This document shows positions 16,825 to 26,128 of a DNA stretch of 64,000 nucleotides, piece by piece. The DNA lies in NCBI RefSeq assembly GCF_000186465.1, contig NZ_GL636091.1, forward strand, positions 103,188 to 167,187, read 5' to 3'. This DNA comes from Streptococcus australis ATCC 700641. Its GTDB lineage: Bacteria; Bacillota; Bacilli; Lactobacillales; Streptococcaceae. Within the stretch, counting starts at the first letter, position 1; each line of letters starts with the position of its first letter. The notes beneath the pieces are model-generated. The model was given only the letters and a program-made list of their open reading frames with translations. It was not told where the DNA came from and did no database searches. The position numbers and the translations under genes were made by a program.

Positions 16825-17796
16825 CTATTTTTTAGTAAATTGCTGATCACCATCTAATTCTAAAACTTTTAAGATCGTCGCTTCATCTGTGACTAAATGA
16901 TTGATATAGTTGGCTTTCAAAACCGATAAAATTGCTTTTGCTTTTTGATCACCGTAGGCTAACGAGATGGTATTCGGAACCTTTCTCAATTCCTCCAATG
17001 TGATAGATATTGTTCTTTCCTGTAATTCAGGATAAACGGGGACACCTTCTTGATCAAAGAAACGACAGCATACTTCTCCTACAGCATGTTCTGACTCCAA
17101 TTTCCTAAAATCATTTGATGTCAGCATATCAAACCACTGAGGATTCTTGCTATCTGCATAGCCACCAATCCCCACAGCCGCAACATCCAAACAACGCCAA
17201 CTAGCTTTCAAATCCTCAAAATACTTAGAAGATAAGATACCTTCCGTCACCTCAGAATTTTCTTGAATGACACTCGCGTTTATAAAATGACATTCCCCAT
17301 GAAATTTACTCGCCATACTGTAGATCAGCGTATTGACATGGTAGCGAGCATGAATATGACTGGGACCTCCAGCTAGGGGATAAAACTGAACACCATCCAA
17401 ACGCTTCGTTCCAACTTGTTCTACCATTAATCTGAGAGACTTGCCCCATGAAAATCCGACTGTCATTCCATCTTCAATCAAATTACGCAGCATGACCGCA
17501 CTTGCTTGAGCCAGTCGCTTTTCAAGGCTTTCTCGAGGCTCATCAACTAGATTCGGTATAATTTCGATAGCTTTTAAGCCATATTTTTGTTTGATATAAT
17601 TTTCTAAATGGAAGAGGCGAGTATCAAAGTTTTCGATTTCAATTTTTACAACTCCCTCTTTTTTAGCCTCTGCTAGCATTCTGCTGACAGTTGTACGGTA
17701 GATTCCAGTTTCTGCTGCGATTTGCGATTGACTTTTGTCTTCAACATAGTATAGATAGGCTAATTTAGCAAGTAACTTTTTCCGTTCATCTTTCAA
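16825..17796 (-). CDS. SorC-family sugar-binding transcriptional regulator
   Basis: The 323-residue protein has an N-terminal helix-turn-helix (about residues 10-50, with SQSQIAAETGIYRTTVSRML) and a large effector-binding domain that in this family binds sugar phosphates. It ends about 40 bases before the GCACA palindrome that precedes the PTS genes. It is the second gene of a two-regulator operon behind the DeoR gene, separated by 14 bases. It is the best candidate for the shared GCACA-N2-TGTGC sites and probably senses a pathway intermediate. Confidence 0.88.
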   Translation of the reverse strand: MKDERKKLLAKLAYLYYVEDKSQSQIAAETGIYRTTVSRMLAEAKKEGVVKIEIENFDTRLFHLENYIKQKYGLKAIEIIPNLVDEPRESLEKRLAQASAVMLRNLIEDGMTVGFSWGKSLRLMVEQVGTKRLDGVQFYPLAGGPSHIHARYHVNTLIYSMASKFHGECHFINASVIQENSEVTEGILSSKYFEDLKASWRCLDVAAVGIGGYADSKNPQWFDMLTSNDFRKLESEHAVGEVCCRFFDQEGVPVYPELQERTISITLEELRKVPNTISLAYGDQKAKAILSVLKANYINHLVTDEATILKVLELDGDQQFTKK

Positions 17797-17810
17797 TTGG
17801 CTTCTCCTTC

Positions 17811-18554
17811 TTATACTAAAGTTAAAATCGTTTGTGAATCCTCAAGTTTTTCTTTCGCTTCTTGAGATATATTCTTATCTGTTATGACTCTCGAAACTTG
17901 TGAAAGTGCAAATCGTCTGACGGTTCCACATTTCCCAAATTTACTTGAATCTGTCAAGACAACCACTTCCTTAGAAACATCGGACATAGCTTGAACAACT
18001 TCACTTCTCATCATATCTTTCCCAGTAAAGCCAAGTTCATCATCATATCCGTCAACCCCTACAAAAGCAAAGGGAACTCTAAACGAGCGGATTAATTCTT
18101 TCAAAAGCGGACCTACAGTCACTCTCGATTCTTTTTGAAATTCACCACCAAGTAGGATGATTTTACAAGAATCATATTCCTGAATATAATCTGCAATAAA
18201 ATAAGAATTTGTCACAATCTTGACATTCTTTTTTGTTTGGCAAATTTCTTCCGCTAGCAAAGCACATGTAGAGCCCGATTCAATCAAAACCGTGTCGTTA
18301 TCCTTAATTAATTTAGCAGCTTCCTTGGCTATTCTTTTCTTGGTATCATATTGAAAGGACAATCGAACATTGATATCATCTCCACTATTTAAAACAGCAT
18401 AGCCGTGTTCTCTATGCAATAATCCTTTGGATTCTAGCTTGTCCAAATCCTTTCGAATGGTCACTTTAGAGACTTGTAATTTCTCAGACAAGCTATTAAC
18501 ATCAATCTTTTCAAATTCCGATACTAATTTCAATATTTCATCTAAACGTTGCAT
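17811..18554 (-). CDS. DeoR-family transcriptional regulator (GlpR/FruR type)
   Basis: The 247-residue protein has the DeoR winged helix at the N terminus (LQVSKVTIRKDLDKLESKG) and a DeoR C-terminal sensor domain with the VGPL and GVDGYD motifs. Proteins of this group usually repress sugar catabolic genes and respond to a phosphorylated sugar. It is transcribed divergently from the activase gene; the intergenic region holds CTTTCGTT-like sequence that could be its operator. It forms an operon with the SorC gene. Two regulators for one pathway is typical of this streptococcal locus. Confidence 0.88.
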   Translation of the reverse strand: MQRLDEILKLVSEFEKIDVNSLSEKLQVSKVTIRKDLDKLESKGLLHREHGYAVLNSGDDINVRLSFQYDTKKRIAKEAAKLIKDNDTVLIESGSTCALLAEEICQTKKNVKIVTNSYFIADYIQEYDSCKIILLGGEFQKESRVTVGPLLKELIRSFRVPFAFVGVDGYDDELGFTGKDMMRSEVVQAMSDVSKEVVVLTDSSKFGKCGTVRRFALSQVSRVITDKNISQEAKEKLEDSQTILTLV

Positions 18555-18624
18555 TGTTTTTACCTCTTCTCTATTTTAGCAAATTTTCGAGTGAATTCAA
18601 AACAAAATAAACTTTCGTTCGTAA

Positions 18625-18653
18625 TTGAATTAGTTTCTTAAATAATGTATAAT
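18625..18653 (+). promoter_or_regulatory. Promoter of the glycyl radical activase gene
   Basis: TTGAAT (18625-18630) and TATAAT (18648-18653) are 17 bases apart. CTTTCGTTCGT lies just upstream at about 18611-18622, a possible DeoR-type operator between the divergent genes. Confidence 0.7.
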
Positions 18654-18684
18654 GGACTTACTAGATTGATAGGAGAGCAAAAAT

Positions 18685-19461
18685 ATGGAACAAAATCGTG
18701 GCATAATCTTTAATATCCAACACTTTAGTATCCATGATGGCCCTGGCATCCGAACTACTGTATTTCTAAAAGGATGTCCCCTACGTTGTCCATGGTGCTC
18801 CAATCCTGAATCCCAGCGTGCAAATCCTGAAAAAATGTTGGATGCTGTTACTAAAAAGGAAACCATCACGGGAGAAGAAAAAACAGTTACAGAAATCATA
18901 GATGACGTCTTAAAAGACGTTGACTTCTACGAAGAATCTGGTGGTGGCCTTACCCTGTCTGGTGGAGAAATCTTCGCTCAATTTGAATTTGCCAAAGCAA
19001 TCTTAAAAGCTGCGAAAGAAGTTGGACTTCATACTGCAATCGAAACGACAGCTTTTGTTGAACATGAGAAATTTGTCGATCTCATTCAGTATGTTGATTT
19101 TATTTATACAGACCTTAAACATTACAATACACTTAAACATAAGAAGGTTGTCGGAGTCAACAATCATCTGATTATTAAAAATATTCATTATGCCTTTGCT
19201 CAAAACAAAACAATCGTTTTACGTATCCCAGTCATTCCTAATTTCAATGACTCCTTAAACGATGCTGAAGAATTTGCTTCACTTTTTAATTCTCTCGATA
19301 TCGATGAAGTACAACTTCTCCCATTTCACCAGTTTGGAGAAAACAAATACAAGCTTTTAGGACGTCGCTATGAAATGGAAGGAATAAAAGCCCTGCATCC
19401 AGAAGATTTATATGACTACCAGCAAGTTTTTTTAGATCATGACATTCACTGTTATTTCTAA
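18685..19461 (+). CDS. Glycyl radical enzyme activating enzyme (radical SAM, PflA family)
   Basis: The 258-residue protein starts with the conserved FSIHDGPGIRTTVFLKGC and has the radical SAM cluster CxxxCxxC at Cys31, Cys35 and Cys38, then the SGGE motif. It cleaves S-adenosylmethionine to put the radical on Gly788 of the 12119-14557 enzyme. No long cysteine-rich ferredoxin insert is seen, so it is a short activase. It is divergent from the regulators and followed by a clear terminator. Separation from its substrate enzyme by the PTS and regulators matches the order known in other streptococci. Confidence 0.92.
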   Translation: MEQNRGIIFNIQHFSIHDGPGIRTTVFLKGCPLRCPWCSNPESQRANPEKMLDAVTKKETITGEEKTVTEIIDDVLKDVDFYEESGGGLTLSGGEIFAQFEFAKAILKAAKEVGLHTAIETTAFVEHEKFVDLIQYVDFIYTDLKHYNTLKHKKVVGVNNHLIIKNIHYAFAQNKTIVLRIPVIPNFNDSLNDAEEFASLFNSLDIDEVQLLPFHQFGENKYKLLGRRYEMEGIKALHPEDLYDYQQVFLDHDIHCYF

Positions 19462-19469
19462 TCTACTCA

Positions 19470-19521
19470 AAAATCCCCAAAGCTAGTTTCAGTAGATTGA
19501 AACTTGGCTTTGGGGATTTTT
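19470..19521 (+). terminator. Intrinsic terminator after the activase gene
   Basis: AAAATCCCCAAAGC pairs with GCTTTGGGGATTTT around a loop rich in TTTCAG, followed by a T-rich tract. Confidence 0.85.
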
Positions 19522-19639
19522 AGTTTCTTTTACGAGCGTTAGTAAAATCAATAAACCACTCAACTGAAGTCGAGACTACTTACTTTGATCAACGAAACGA
19601 GTATCGCGAAATTGAACTCGCCCTAAAAGCGTCGAGAAA

Positions 19640-19705
19640 AAGAGAGATTGCCTGGTGGGCATGGCCCACATGGTCAATCTCCTATTTTCTTCTCGCTTTT
19701 TTTAC
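19640..19705 (-). terminator. Large hairpin terminator downstream of pepO
   Basis: GAGATTG arms enclose an inner TGGGC-ATG-GCCCA hairpin, and the outer AAGCG/CGCTT bases also pair. The minus strand continues into CTCTTTTTC, which would serve as the U-tract for pepO. The segment 19522-19640 shows nothing else recognisable. Confidence 0.6.
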
Positions 19706-19722
19706 GGGCTTAGTATCTTAAT

Positions 19723-21618
19723 TTACCAAATAATCACACGGTCTTCTGGTGCACGCCACATGCCGTCACCTTCTTTGACATCAAAGGTTTCAAAGAATTC
19801 ATCAAAGTTTGGTAATTGAACATTGGTACGGAGTTTTCCTGGTGCGTGGACATCAACACTTGCAAGGAGTTGCATGTACTCAGTCCGGGCTTTCATGCGC
19901 CAGATGCGAGCAAAGTTGGTGAAGAATTCTTCTGCTGAGAAATCTTCCTCTTTCTTAGCCGCTTCAAGGGCTGTAGCGATCCCTCCGAGGTCTGCCACGT
20001 TTTCAGAAACGGTCAATTTCCCGTTAATCTTGGCACCGTATGAGTCTTGACCTTCGAACTGATCGATGACCTTTTGGGTCCGAGCGGTAAAGGCTTCGTA
20101 ATCTTCTGGTTTCCACCAGTCTTTCAAGCTACCGTGCTCGTCAAAGGAAGCTCCATTGGTGTCAAAGGCGTGGGAGATTTCATGGGCAATGACTGCACCG
20201 ATTCCGCCGTAGTTGGCTGATGATGATTGGTGAAGGTCATAGAAAGGTGCTTGGAGAATCGCTGCTGGGAAGACGATTTGGTTTTGTTGCGGATCATAGT
20301 AAGCATTGACCAGATGGGCTGGCATGTGCCATTCGCTCCGATCAACCGGTTGGTTCCACTTGCTCCAAGTATGGGCAATGGAAATTTCGTAAAGGGCTTG
20401 AGCATTTTCAACCAAGGTCTTGCTTTCGTCGATGATCTTTTTGGCGTATGTTTCTGGTAATTTTTCAGGGTAGCCGATATGTGGTGTGATGACATTGAGT
20501 TTGACAATGGCTTTTTCACGAGTTTCAGGAGCGAGCCAGTCTGCTTTTTCTAAGCGCTCCTTATAGACGTCAATCATGGTCGCTACTTTATGCTCTACGT
20601 CTGCTTTTGCTTCTGGTGAGAATTTTTCTCCCGCATACCAGAGTCCAAGTGCTTGGCTATAAGGTCCTTCTGCCAAGGCCAGAGCTGCTTTTTCTTTTGG
20701 ACGAGGTTCTGGAATCCCTGTAATGGTCCGTCCATATTCACCAGACAAGACACGGATTTCTTCCGTCAAGAAAGACGTCCAATCTAAAGCTGCACCAAGT
20801 TTCAATTTGGCATGAATGGTTTCCCAGTTGGCTGCCGAGTAGTATTTTGGTGCGAATTCCTTCCAGAAACGCTCTTCTGGCACGATGATTTTATCTGGTG
20901 TTTGTCCGATCACTTCAGTAAAGAAGGTATCGAGTGGCAATTCTGGGACCAAGGCCTTGAAATCTGCCCACTCATAAGGATGGTAGAGTTTGTTGTACTC
21001 GGATCTTTCTTCGTTTGATAAGACATATTTGGCTAATTCTGCATCCGCCGCAATCACTTTATCCAGGATATCTTTGATTTCTTCCTCTGAGAAATCAAAT
21101 TTTGGCAAGAGTTTTTCCATCATTTGGCGCCAGATAGCCAGCAATTCTTGTCCTTTTTCGTTGCCTTCTTCATAGTAGGTCGTATCTGGCAAGATGAGAG
21201 CAAGGGACTCTCCCCACAAGACATTCATTTGGGCATTCTTAAAGTCTGGTGACACGCTAAATGGCAAGAGATTTGGTTTGCCAGCTAGTTCATAGGTGCC
21301 CAACTTGCTGGTATAGTCTTCAAAAGAAGACAGAGCCTTAATTTCATTGATCAAGGGCATGACTGGTGCTACACCAGCTGCTTCTCGCGCATCAAAATCT
21401 GCCACCATTTTATGGTATTTGACAAAGTTTTGCAGAATGCTGTCTTCAGGCAGCTCTTCTCCCCGTTGCCATTTTCCAGTGATATCCAACATCAAGTTTT
21501 CGATATCTTGGATCAAGTCCATAAAACCACCAGTTGACGGTTTGTCATCAGGAATCACAGCTGTCTCAGCCCATTCCCCATTGACGTAATCATAAAAATC
21601 ATCTTGTAAACGTACCAT
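19723..21618 (-). CDS. pepO: Endopeptidase O, M13 (neprilysin) family
   Basis: The 631-residue zinc peptidase has HEISH at 479-483 and the third ligand region ENVAD at 539-543, the gluzincin pattern. It cleaves short peptides; streptococcal PepO has also been reported to bind host proteins at the surface without a classical signal peptide, and none is seen here. The start at 21618 gives the family length; the upstream ATG at 21657 lacks support. It lies divergent to fimC, as in S. parasanguinis, and the manganese-responsive promoter region between them may affect both. Confidence 0.95.
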   Translation of the reverse strand: MVRLQDDFYDYVNGEWAETAVIPDDKPSTGGFMDLIQDIENLMLDITGKWQRGEELPEDSILQNFVKYHKMVADFDAREAAGVAPVMPLINEIKALSSFEDYTSKLGTYELAGKPNLLPFSVSPDFKNAQMNVLWGESLALILPDTTYYEEGNEKGQELLAIWRQMMEKLLPKFDFSEEEIKDILDKVIAADAELAKYVLSNEERSEYNKLYHPYEWADFKALVPELPLDTFFTEVIGQTPDKIIVPEERFWKEFAPKYYSAANWETIHAKLKLGAALDWTSFLTEEIRVLSGEYGRTITGIPEPRPKEKAALALAEGPYSQALGLWYAGEKFSPEAKADVEHKVATMIDVYKERLEKADWLAPETREKAIVKLNVITPHIGYPEKLPETYAKKIIDESKTLVENAQALYEISIAHTWSKWNQPVDRSEWHMPAHLVNAYYDPQQNQIVFPAAILQAPFYDLHQSSSANYGGIGAVIAHEISHAFDTNGASFDEHGSLKDWWKPEDYEAFTARTQKVIDQFEGQDSYGAKINGKLTVSENVADLGGIATALEAAKKEEDFSAEEFFTNFARIWRMKARTEYMQLLASVDVHAPGKLRTNVQLPNFDEFFETFDVKEGDGMWRAPEDRVIIW

Positions 21619-21709
21619 GATCTTCTCACTTTCATTCTTTTCTATTAACCTTATCAAAAATAGGTCTATTTTTCAATGATTACAAAAGATTTAATCTAAA
21701 TTATTTTAA

Positions 21710-21746
21710 AAATTAACTTGACTTAATTTTTTCATTCATGTATATT
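21710..21746 (+). promoter_or_regulatory. fim operon promoter with overlapping MntR/ScaR operator
   Basis: TTGACT (21718-21723) and TATATT (21741-21746) are 17 bases apart. The imperfect palindrome TTAACTTGACTTAA (21713-21726) covers the -35 and matches the operator known for ScaR and PsaR. Manganese-loaded MntR/ScaR would block RNA polymerase here. Confidence 0.85.
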
Positions 21747-21766
21747 AATAGTAAAGGAGTAAAATC

Positions 21767-22489
21767 ATGATTCAAATTGAACATCTAAGTGTTGCTTACC
21801 AGCAAACACTGGCCTTGGAGGATCTTTCCCTCACCATCCAGGGTCCAACCATCCTAGGCATTCTTGGACCCAACGGAGCTGGAAAATCAACCCTGATCAA
21901 GGCCATGCTAGGACTTCTCCCTCATTCGGGAAAGGTCCAGCTCGATCAAAAAGACCTCGGCCAAGTTCTTCAACGAGTGGCCTACGTCGAACAGAAATCC
22001 GCTATTGATTTCCACTTCCCCATCACGGTGCGGGAGTGTGTCTCGCTGGGCCTCTACCCCCATCTTTCTATCTTCAAGCGAAAAAGCAAAGAGGATCTGA
22101 AAAAAGTGGAAAATGCCTTGAAACTTGTCAATCTTCTTGATCTAGCGGATCGCCAGATCGGCCAACTATCGGGAGGGCAATTCCAACGAGTGCTGATTGC
22201 CCGCTGCTTGGTCCAAGAAGCAGATGTCATCTTTTTGGATGAGCCCTTCGCAGGGATTGACTCTGTCAGCGAAGACATCATCATGCAGACCCTCCAGACC
22301 TTGAAAAAAGAAGGCAAGACCATTCTGATCGTCCATCACGATCTGAGCAAGGTCCCAGCTTATTTTGACCAGGTCCTCCTCCTTCACCGCAAGCTGATCG
22401 CTTTTGGGAAAACAGAGGAAACCTTTACCAAGGAGAATCTGCATGTAGCCTATGGGCATGAACTCTTTATAGGAGGTGGCGTCGGATGA
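21767..22489 (+). CDS. fimC: Manganese ABC transporter ATP-binding protein
   Basis: The 240-residue ATPase has Walker [10 protein letters not shown], signature LSGGQFQ and Walker B VIFLDEPF. It powers Mn(II) uptake with FimB and FimA. Its stop overlaps the fimB start by four bases (ATGA), so translation is coupled. GTAAAGGAG precedes the start. Homologues are ScaA, PsaB and SloA. Confidence 0.95.
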   Translation: MIQIEHLSVAYQQTLALEDLSLTIQGPTILGILGPNGAGKSTLIKAMLGLLPHSGKVQLDQKDLGQVLQRVAYVEQKSAIDFHFPITVRECVSLGLYPHLSIFKRKSKEDLKKVENALKLVNLLDLADRQIGQLSGGQFQRVLIARCLVQEADVIFLDEPFAGIDSVSEDIIMQTLQTLKKEGKTILIVHHDLSKVPAYFDQVLLLHRKLIAFGKTEETFTKENLHVAYGHELFIGGGVG

Positions 22490-23328
22490 TTACAGAATTT
22501 ATCGATGGGTTACAGCAATTCCACTTCTTACAAAATGCCCTGATCACAGCTATTGCCATCGGCATTGTCGCTGGAGCTGTCGGATGCTTCATCATTTTGC
22601 GAGGCATGTCTCTCATGGGAGATGCCATCTCGCACGCGGTCCTTCCGGGGGTAGCTCTGTCCTTTATCCTGGGCATCAATTTCTTTATTGGCGCCATTGC
22701 CTTTGGGCTTTTAGCCTCCATCCTCATCACCTATATCAAGAGCAACTCCATCATCAAGAGCGACACTGCGATTGGGATTACCTTTTCTTCTTTCCTCGCC
22801 TTAGGAGTCATTCTGATCGGAGTCGCTAAAAGTTCTACCGACCTTTTCCACATCCTCTTTGGAAATATCTTGGCCGTGCAAGACCAGGATATGTGGGTGA
22901 CCATCGGTGTTGGAGTGGCAGTCTTACTGGTGATTGTCCTGCTCTTTCGTCCCCTACTGCTCACTTCTTTTGATCCTGTTCTGGCTCAATCCATGGGCGT
23001 CCGGGTCAAACTCTATCACTACCTGCTCATGGTGCTCTTGACCTTGGTTTCTGTCACTGCCATGCAGAGTGTCGGGACCATTCTCATCGTCGCCATGCTC
23101 ATCACACCCGCTGCGACAGCCTATCTCTATGCCAATAGCCTCTGGTCCATGATGCTCCTTTCATCCGGATTAGGTGCTCTAGCTTCTATCCTGGGACTCT
23201 TTATTGGCTACAGTTTCAACATCGCCGTCGGGTCTTGTATTGTCCTCACTTCTGCTGTCTTCTTTCTCATCAGCTTCTTTATCGCTCCTAAGCAGAGAAA
23301 GAACAAGCACGCTCTTTCGCCTCATTAA
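22486..23328 (+). CDS. fimB: Manganese ABC transporter permease
   Basis: The 280-residue ABC-3 family permease has about eight membrane segments. It forms the channel for Mn(II) delivered by the FimA lipoprotein. It overlaps fimC and is followed 11 bases later by fimA, with AAAGGAG before the fimA start. Confidence 0.95.
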   Translation: MITEFIDGLQQFHFLQNALITAIAIGIVAGAVGCFIILRGMSLMGDAISHAVLPGVALSFILGINFFIGAIAFGLLASILITYIKSNSIIKSDTAIGITFSSFLALGVILIGVAKSSTDLFHILFGNILAVQDQDMWVTIGVGVAVLLVIVLLFRPLLLTSFDPVLAQSMGVRVKLYHYLLMVLLTLVSVTAMQSVGTILIVAMLITPAATAYLYANSLWSMMLLSSGLGALASILGLFIGYSFNIAVGSCIVLTSAVFFLISFFIAPKQRKNKHALSPH

Positions 23329-23339
23329 AGGAGAAACAC

Positions 23340-24272
23340 ATGAAAAAAATCGCTTCTGTCCTTGCTCTCTTTGTGGCGCTCTTATTTGGTCTTATGGCCT
23401 GTAGCAAAGACTCTTCTTCCAAGTCCTCATCTGATAAATTGAAAGTCGTCACCACCAACTCCATCCTCGCAGATATCACTAAAAATATCGCTGGGGACAA
23501 AATCGAGCTCCACAGTATTGTCCCTGTCGGTCAAGATCCCCACGAGTACGAACCACTCCCAGAAGATGTCAAAAAAACTTCACAAGCAGACCTGATCTTC
23601 TACAATGGGATCAACCTCGAAACGGGTGGCAATGCTTGGTTTACCAAGTTGGTCAAAAATGCCAATAAAGTAGAAAACAAGGATTATTTCGCAGTGAGCG
23701 AGGGAGTCGACGTCATCTACCTAGAAGGTCAAAACCAAGCTGGAAAAGAAGACCCTCACGCTTGGCTCAATCTCGAAAACGGGATCATCTATGCTAAAAA
23801 CATTGCTAAACAATTGATCGCCAAAGATCCAAAAAATAAGGACTTCTACGAAAAAAATCTAGCAGCCTATACTGAAAAACTTAGCAAGCTGGATCAAGAA
23901 GCCAAGCAAGCATTCAATAACATCCCAGCAGATAAGAAGATGATCGTAACCAGCGAAGGTTGCTTCAAGTACTTCTCCAAAGCCTACGGCGTCCCATCTG
24001 CCTATATCTGGGAAATCAACACCGAAGTAGAAGGGACACCCGAACAAATCAAAACGCTGGTAGAGAAATTGCGTCAAACCAAGGTGCCGTCTCTCTTTGT
24101 TGAATCCAGTGTCGATGAACGTCCTATGAAAACTGTCTCTAAAGATACCAATATCCCGATCTTTTCAAAAATCTTTACTGACTCGATCGCCAAAGAAGGC
24201 GAAGAAGGCGACAGCTACTACAGCATGATGAAATGGAATTTGGAGAAAATCGCAGAAGGTTTGAACAAATAA
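23340..24272 (+). CDS. fimA: Manganese-binding lipoprotein adhesin FimA (LraI family)
   Basis: The 310-residue lipoprotein has lipobox LMAC (Cys21). The metal ligands expected from PsaA are present: His68, His140, Glu206 and Asp281. It binds Mn(II) outside the membrane and hands it to FimB. In S. parasanguinis this protein was first described as a fimbria-associated adhesin and endocarditis factor. Operon position and sequence make the name secure. Expression should drop when manganese is plentiful because of the upstream operator. Confidence 0.96.
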   Translation: MKKIASVLALFVALLFGLMACSKDSSSKSSSDKLKVVTTNSILADITKNIAGDKIELHSIVPVGQDPHEYEPLPEDVKKTSQADLIFYNGINLETGGNAWFTKLVKNANKVENKDYFAVSEGVDVIYLEGQNQAGKEDPHAWLNLENGIIYAKNIAKQLIAKDPKNKDFYEKNLAAYTEKLSKLDQEAKQAFNNIPADKKMIVTSEGCFKYFSKAYGVPSAYIWEINTEVEGTPEQIKTLVEKLRQTKVPSLFVESSVDERPMKTVSKDTNIPIFSKIFTDSIAKEGEEGDSYYSMMKWNLEKIAEGLNK

Positions 24273-24360
24273 GTCTCTAAAGCTGATTAGATTCTCAAAC
24301 AAATCAGTGGCTCTTCCCCCTTCATTAATGTACAATGAAAAGAAAAAAGGAGTCTTTGCT

Positions 24361-24855
24361 ATGACAACATTTTTAGGAAACCCTGTTACCTTTACCGGAT
24401 CTCAACTCCAAGTTGGCGATACCGCCCACGACTTTTCACTGACTACGCCAAACTTGGAGAAAAAATCTTTGGCTGATTTTGCTGGGAAGAAAAAAGTCCT
24501 CAGCGTGATCCCATCCATTGACACAGGCATCTGTTCCACTCAAACACGTCACTTCAACCAGGCCCTCTCTGACATGGAGGACACTGTGGTCTTGACCGTC
24601 TCTGTCGACCTTCCTTTCGCTCAAGGCAAATGGTGTGCTGCTGAAGGGATCGAAAATGCCATCATGCTCTCAGACTACTTCGACCATTCCTTCGGAAAAG
24701 CCTATGGCCTCTTGATCAATGAATGGCACTTGCTCGCACGCGCTGTCTTGGTCCTAGATGCGGATAACAAGGTCACATACGTTGAATACCTCGACAACAT
24801 CAACAGTGAGCCCAATTACGACGCCGCAATCGAAGCTGTCAAAGCACTTGATTAA
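24361..24855 (+). CDS. tpx: Thiol peroxidase
   Basis: The 164-residue peroxiredoxin has the peroxidatic Cys58 in DTGICSTQT and the resolving Cys92 in KWCAAEG, the atypical 2-Cys Tpx pattern. It reduces hydrogen peroxide and lipid hydroperoxides with thioredoxin. The start at 24361 follows AAAGGAG; the 18-codon upstream extension from 24307 is not real. It lies about 90 bases after fimA, as in other streptococci that pair manganese uptake with peroxide defence; TACAAT just upstream may give a second promoter. Confidence 0.96.
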   Translation: MTTFLGNPVTFTGSQLQVGDTAHDFSLTTPNLEKKSLADFAGKKKVLSVIPSIDTGICSTQTRHFNQALSDMEDTVVLTVSVDLPFAQGKWCAAEGIENAIMLSDYFDHSFGKAYGLLINEWHLLARAVLVLDADNKVTYVEYLDNINSEPNYDAAIEAVKALD

Positions 24856-24860
24856 ACGAA

Positions 24861-24885
24861 AAAGAGGTCTACGACCTCTTTTCTA
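24861..24885 (+). terminator. Terminator after tpx
   Basis: AAAGAGGTC-TAC-GACCTCTTT followed by a T-rich stretch. Confidence 0.85.
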
Positions 24886-24904
24886 TATTTACAAAATTCG
24901 TTCA

Positions 24905-24924
24905 GAGACTTTCCTTAGGTGAGT
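24905..24924. repeat. Partial left end of the 26819 inverted-repeat element
   Basis: ACTTTCCTTAGGTGAGT here is identical to the left end of the structured element at 26819-26956. The rest of that element is absent. Confidence 0.5.
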
Positions 24925-24962
24925 TTCTAAGAGGCCTTTTTCTTCAATCCGAAAGAGGACTA

Positions 24963-25988
24963 CTATAAAATCCGATGGAGTCCATTCTGGAAGAGGACTC
25001 GCCAGCGTAAGCGTGGGATTCCTCTGAGGAAGCGCCGCACACGCTTTGCTACTTGTTGCTTGTAGCTCTTGCCTCCTTGTGCAAAGGTTCCCTTCCGGCT
25101 CCAGTATCCTTCAATACTACGATCATTCTTCGGAGCGAGATAGCGAACACCTTGCTGATAGAGGACTTTCTTACGAAATGGCGGATCCCAAGGTTTGACG
25201 GGATCGATATCCAAGTCCTTATGGGTTCGGCCTCTAGCTAAGCCATAGTTGAAACTGGCTCCATTGACAATGCCATTTTCAGAAATCTGATTCGGATCCA
25301 CTTCGTTGAGAAACTGGCCACCCTGATCCAGGATGTACTCTGTATGGAAGTTGAGCAAGATCTTGAAGTTCAACTGGGCCTGGGCACGAGATGGGAAAGC
25401 GAGCTGTCCGTCTTGATCCACATAGACCTTATTATGGAGACGAGCCGCTGCATAAGCATCGATTTTAATTCCTTTTGTCTCCTGTAAGTAAGCTTGTAGC
25501 GCCTCTTCATCAGTCTGTCCAGTTTTGGCATAATGCTCCCGAATCCACTGGGTCTGGTAGGCAGAGAGCAGATAGCGGAACTGGTGGATCTGGCGTTTTA
25601 AGAGCTGATCTCCTGCTTTGCTGGCTAATGAATCCTGAGCAAACGCTACTTGGACCACTCTTGAAAAAGAGGACCAAAAAGGTGAATGAGGTGGGCAAGC
25701 TGGCCAGAACCGCTTCAGTAAGAAGGCGGTCTCCTCACAGGTTCCCGATAAATCCCGTGGCATGAGACAGAGGTGCATGATCCCTCTTAAGAGGGCCTGG
25801 GCACGGCCTTCCGTCAATCCTTGCAGTTCTCTCTGCCACATCTCTTGGAAAAGAGGGCTGGCAAAGACAAAGACAGAGCGGTAACAGTCTTGCCTTCTTG
25901 CTTCATCTTCGCAAGACTGCAGTCGTTTTTCTAAGTAGCTGAGACCTCTGGTCGTCCAGCCCAGTTTTTCTAATTCCCGTCGCTTCAT
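24963..25988 (-). CDS. DUF3114-like protein of unknown function
   Basis: The 341-residue protein is basic and Arg/Gln-rich, with no signal peptide or membrane segment. Conserved-looking stretches include NGASFNYGLARG (around residue 240) and KPWDPPFRKK. From memory it matches the streptococcal DUF3114 family, whose function is unknown. The start at 25988 follows AAAGGAGG six bases upstream. It lies between tpx and the manganese regulator on the opposite strand, so a link to metal homeostasis is possible but unproven. Confidence 0.65.
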   Translation of the reverse strand: MKRRELEKLGWTTRGLSYLEKRLQSCEDEARRQDCYRSVFVFASPLFQEMWQRELQGLTEGRAQALLRGIMHLCLMPRDLSGTCEETAFLLKRFWPACPPHSPFWSSFSRVVQVAFAQDSLASKAGDQLLKRQIHQFRYLLSAYQTQWIREHYAKTGQTDEEALQAYLQETKGIKIDAYAAARLHNKVYVDQDGQLAFPSRAQAQLNFKILLNFHTEYILDQGGQFLNEVDPNQISENGIVNGASFNYGLARGRTHKDLDIDPVKPWDPPFRKKVLYQQGVRYLAPKNDRSIEGYWSRKGTFAQGGKSYKQQVAKRVRRFLRGIPRLRWRVLFQNGLHRIL

Positions 25989-26128
25989 CTGCCCCCTCCT
26001 TTCCATATTGTTTTCGGTTTATGCTTCTATACTATCATCTTTCGCCCTCCCAGACAATTCCTATCCACTGGCCAAGCCATTTTGCGCTTTTTTTGATATA
26101 CTAGAAGGAGCGAAGAAAAGAGGACCCT

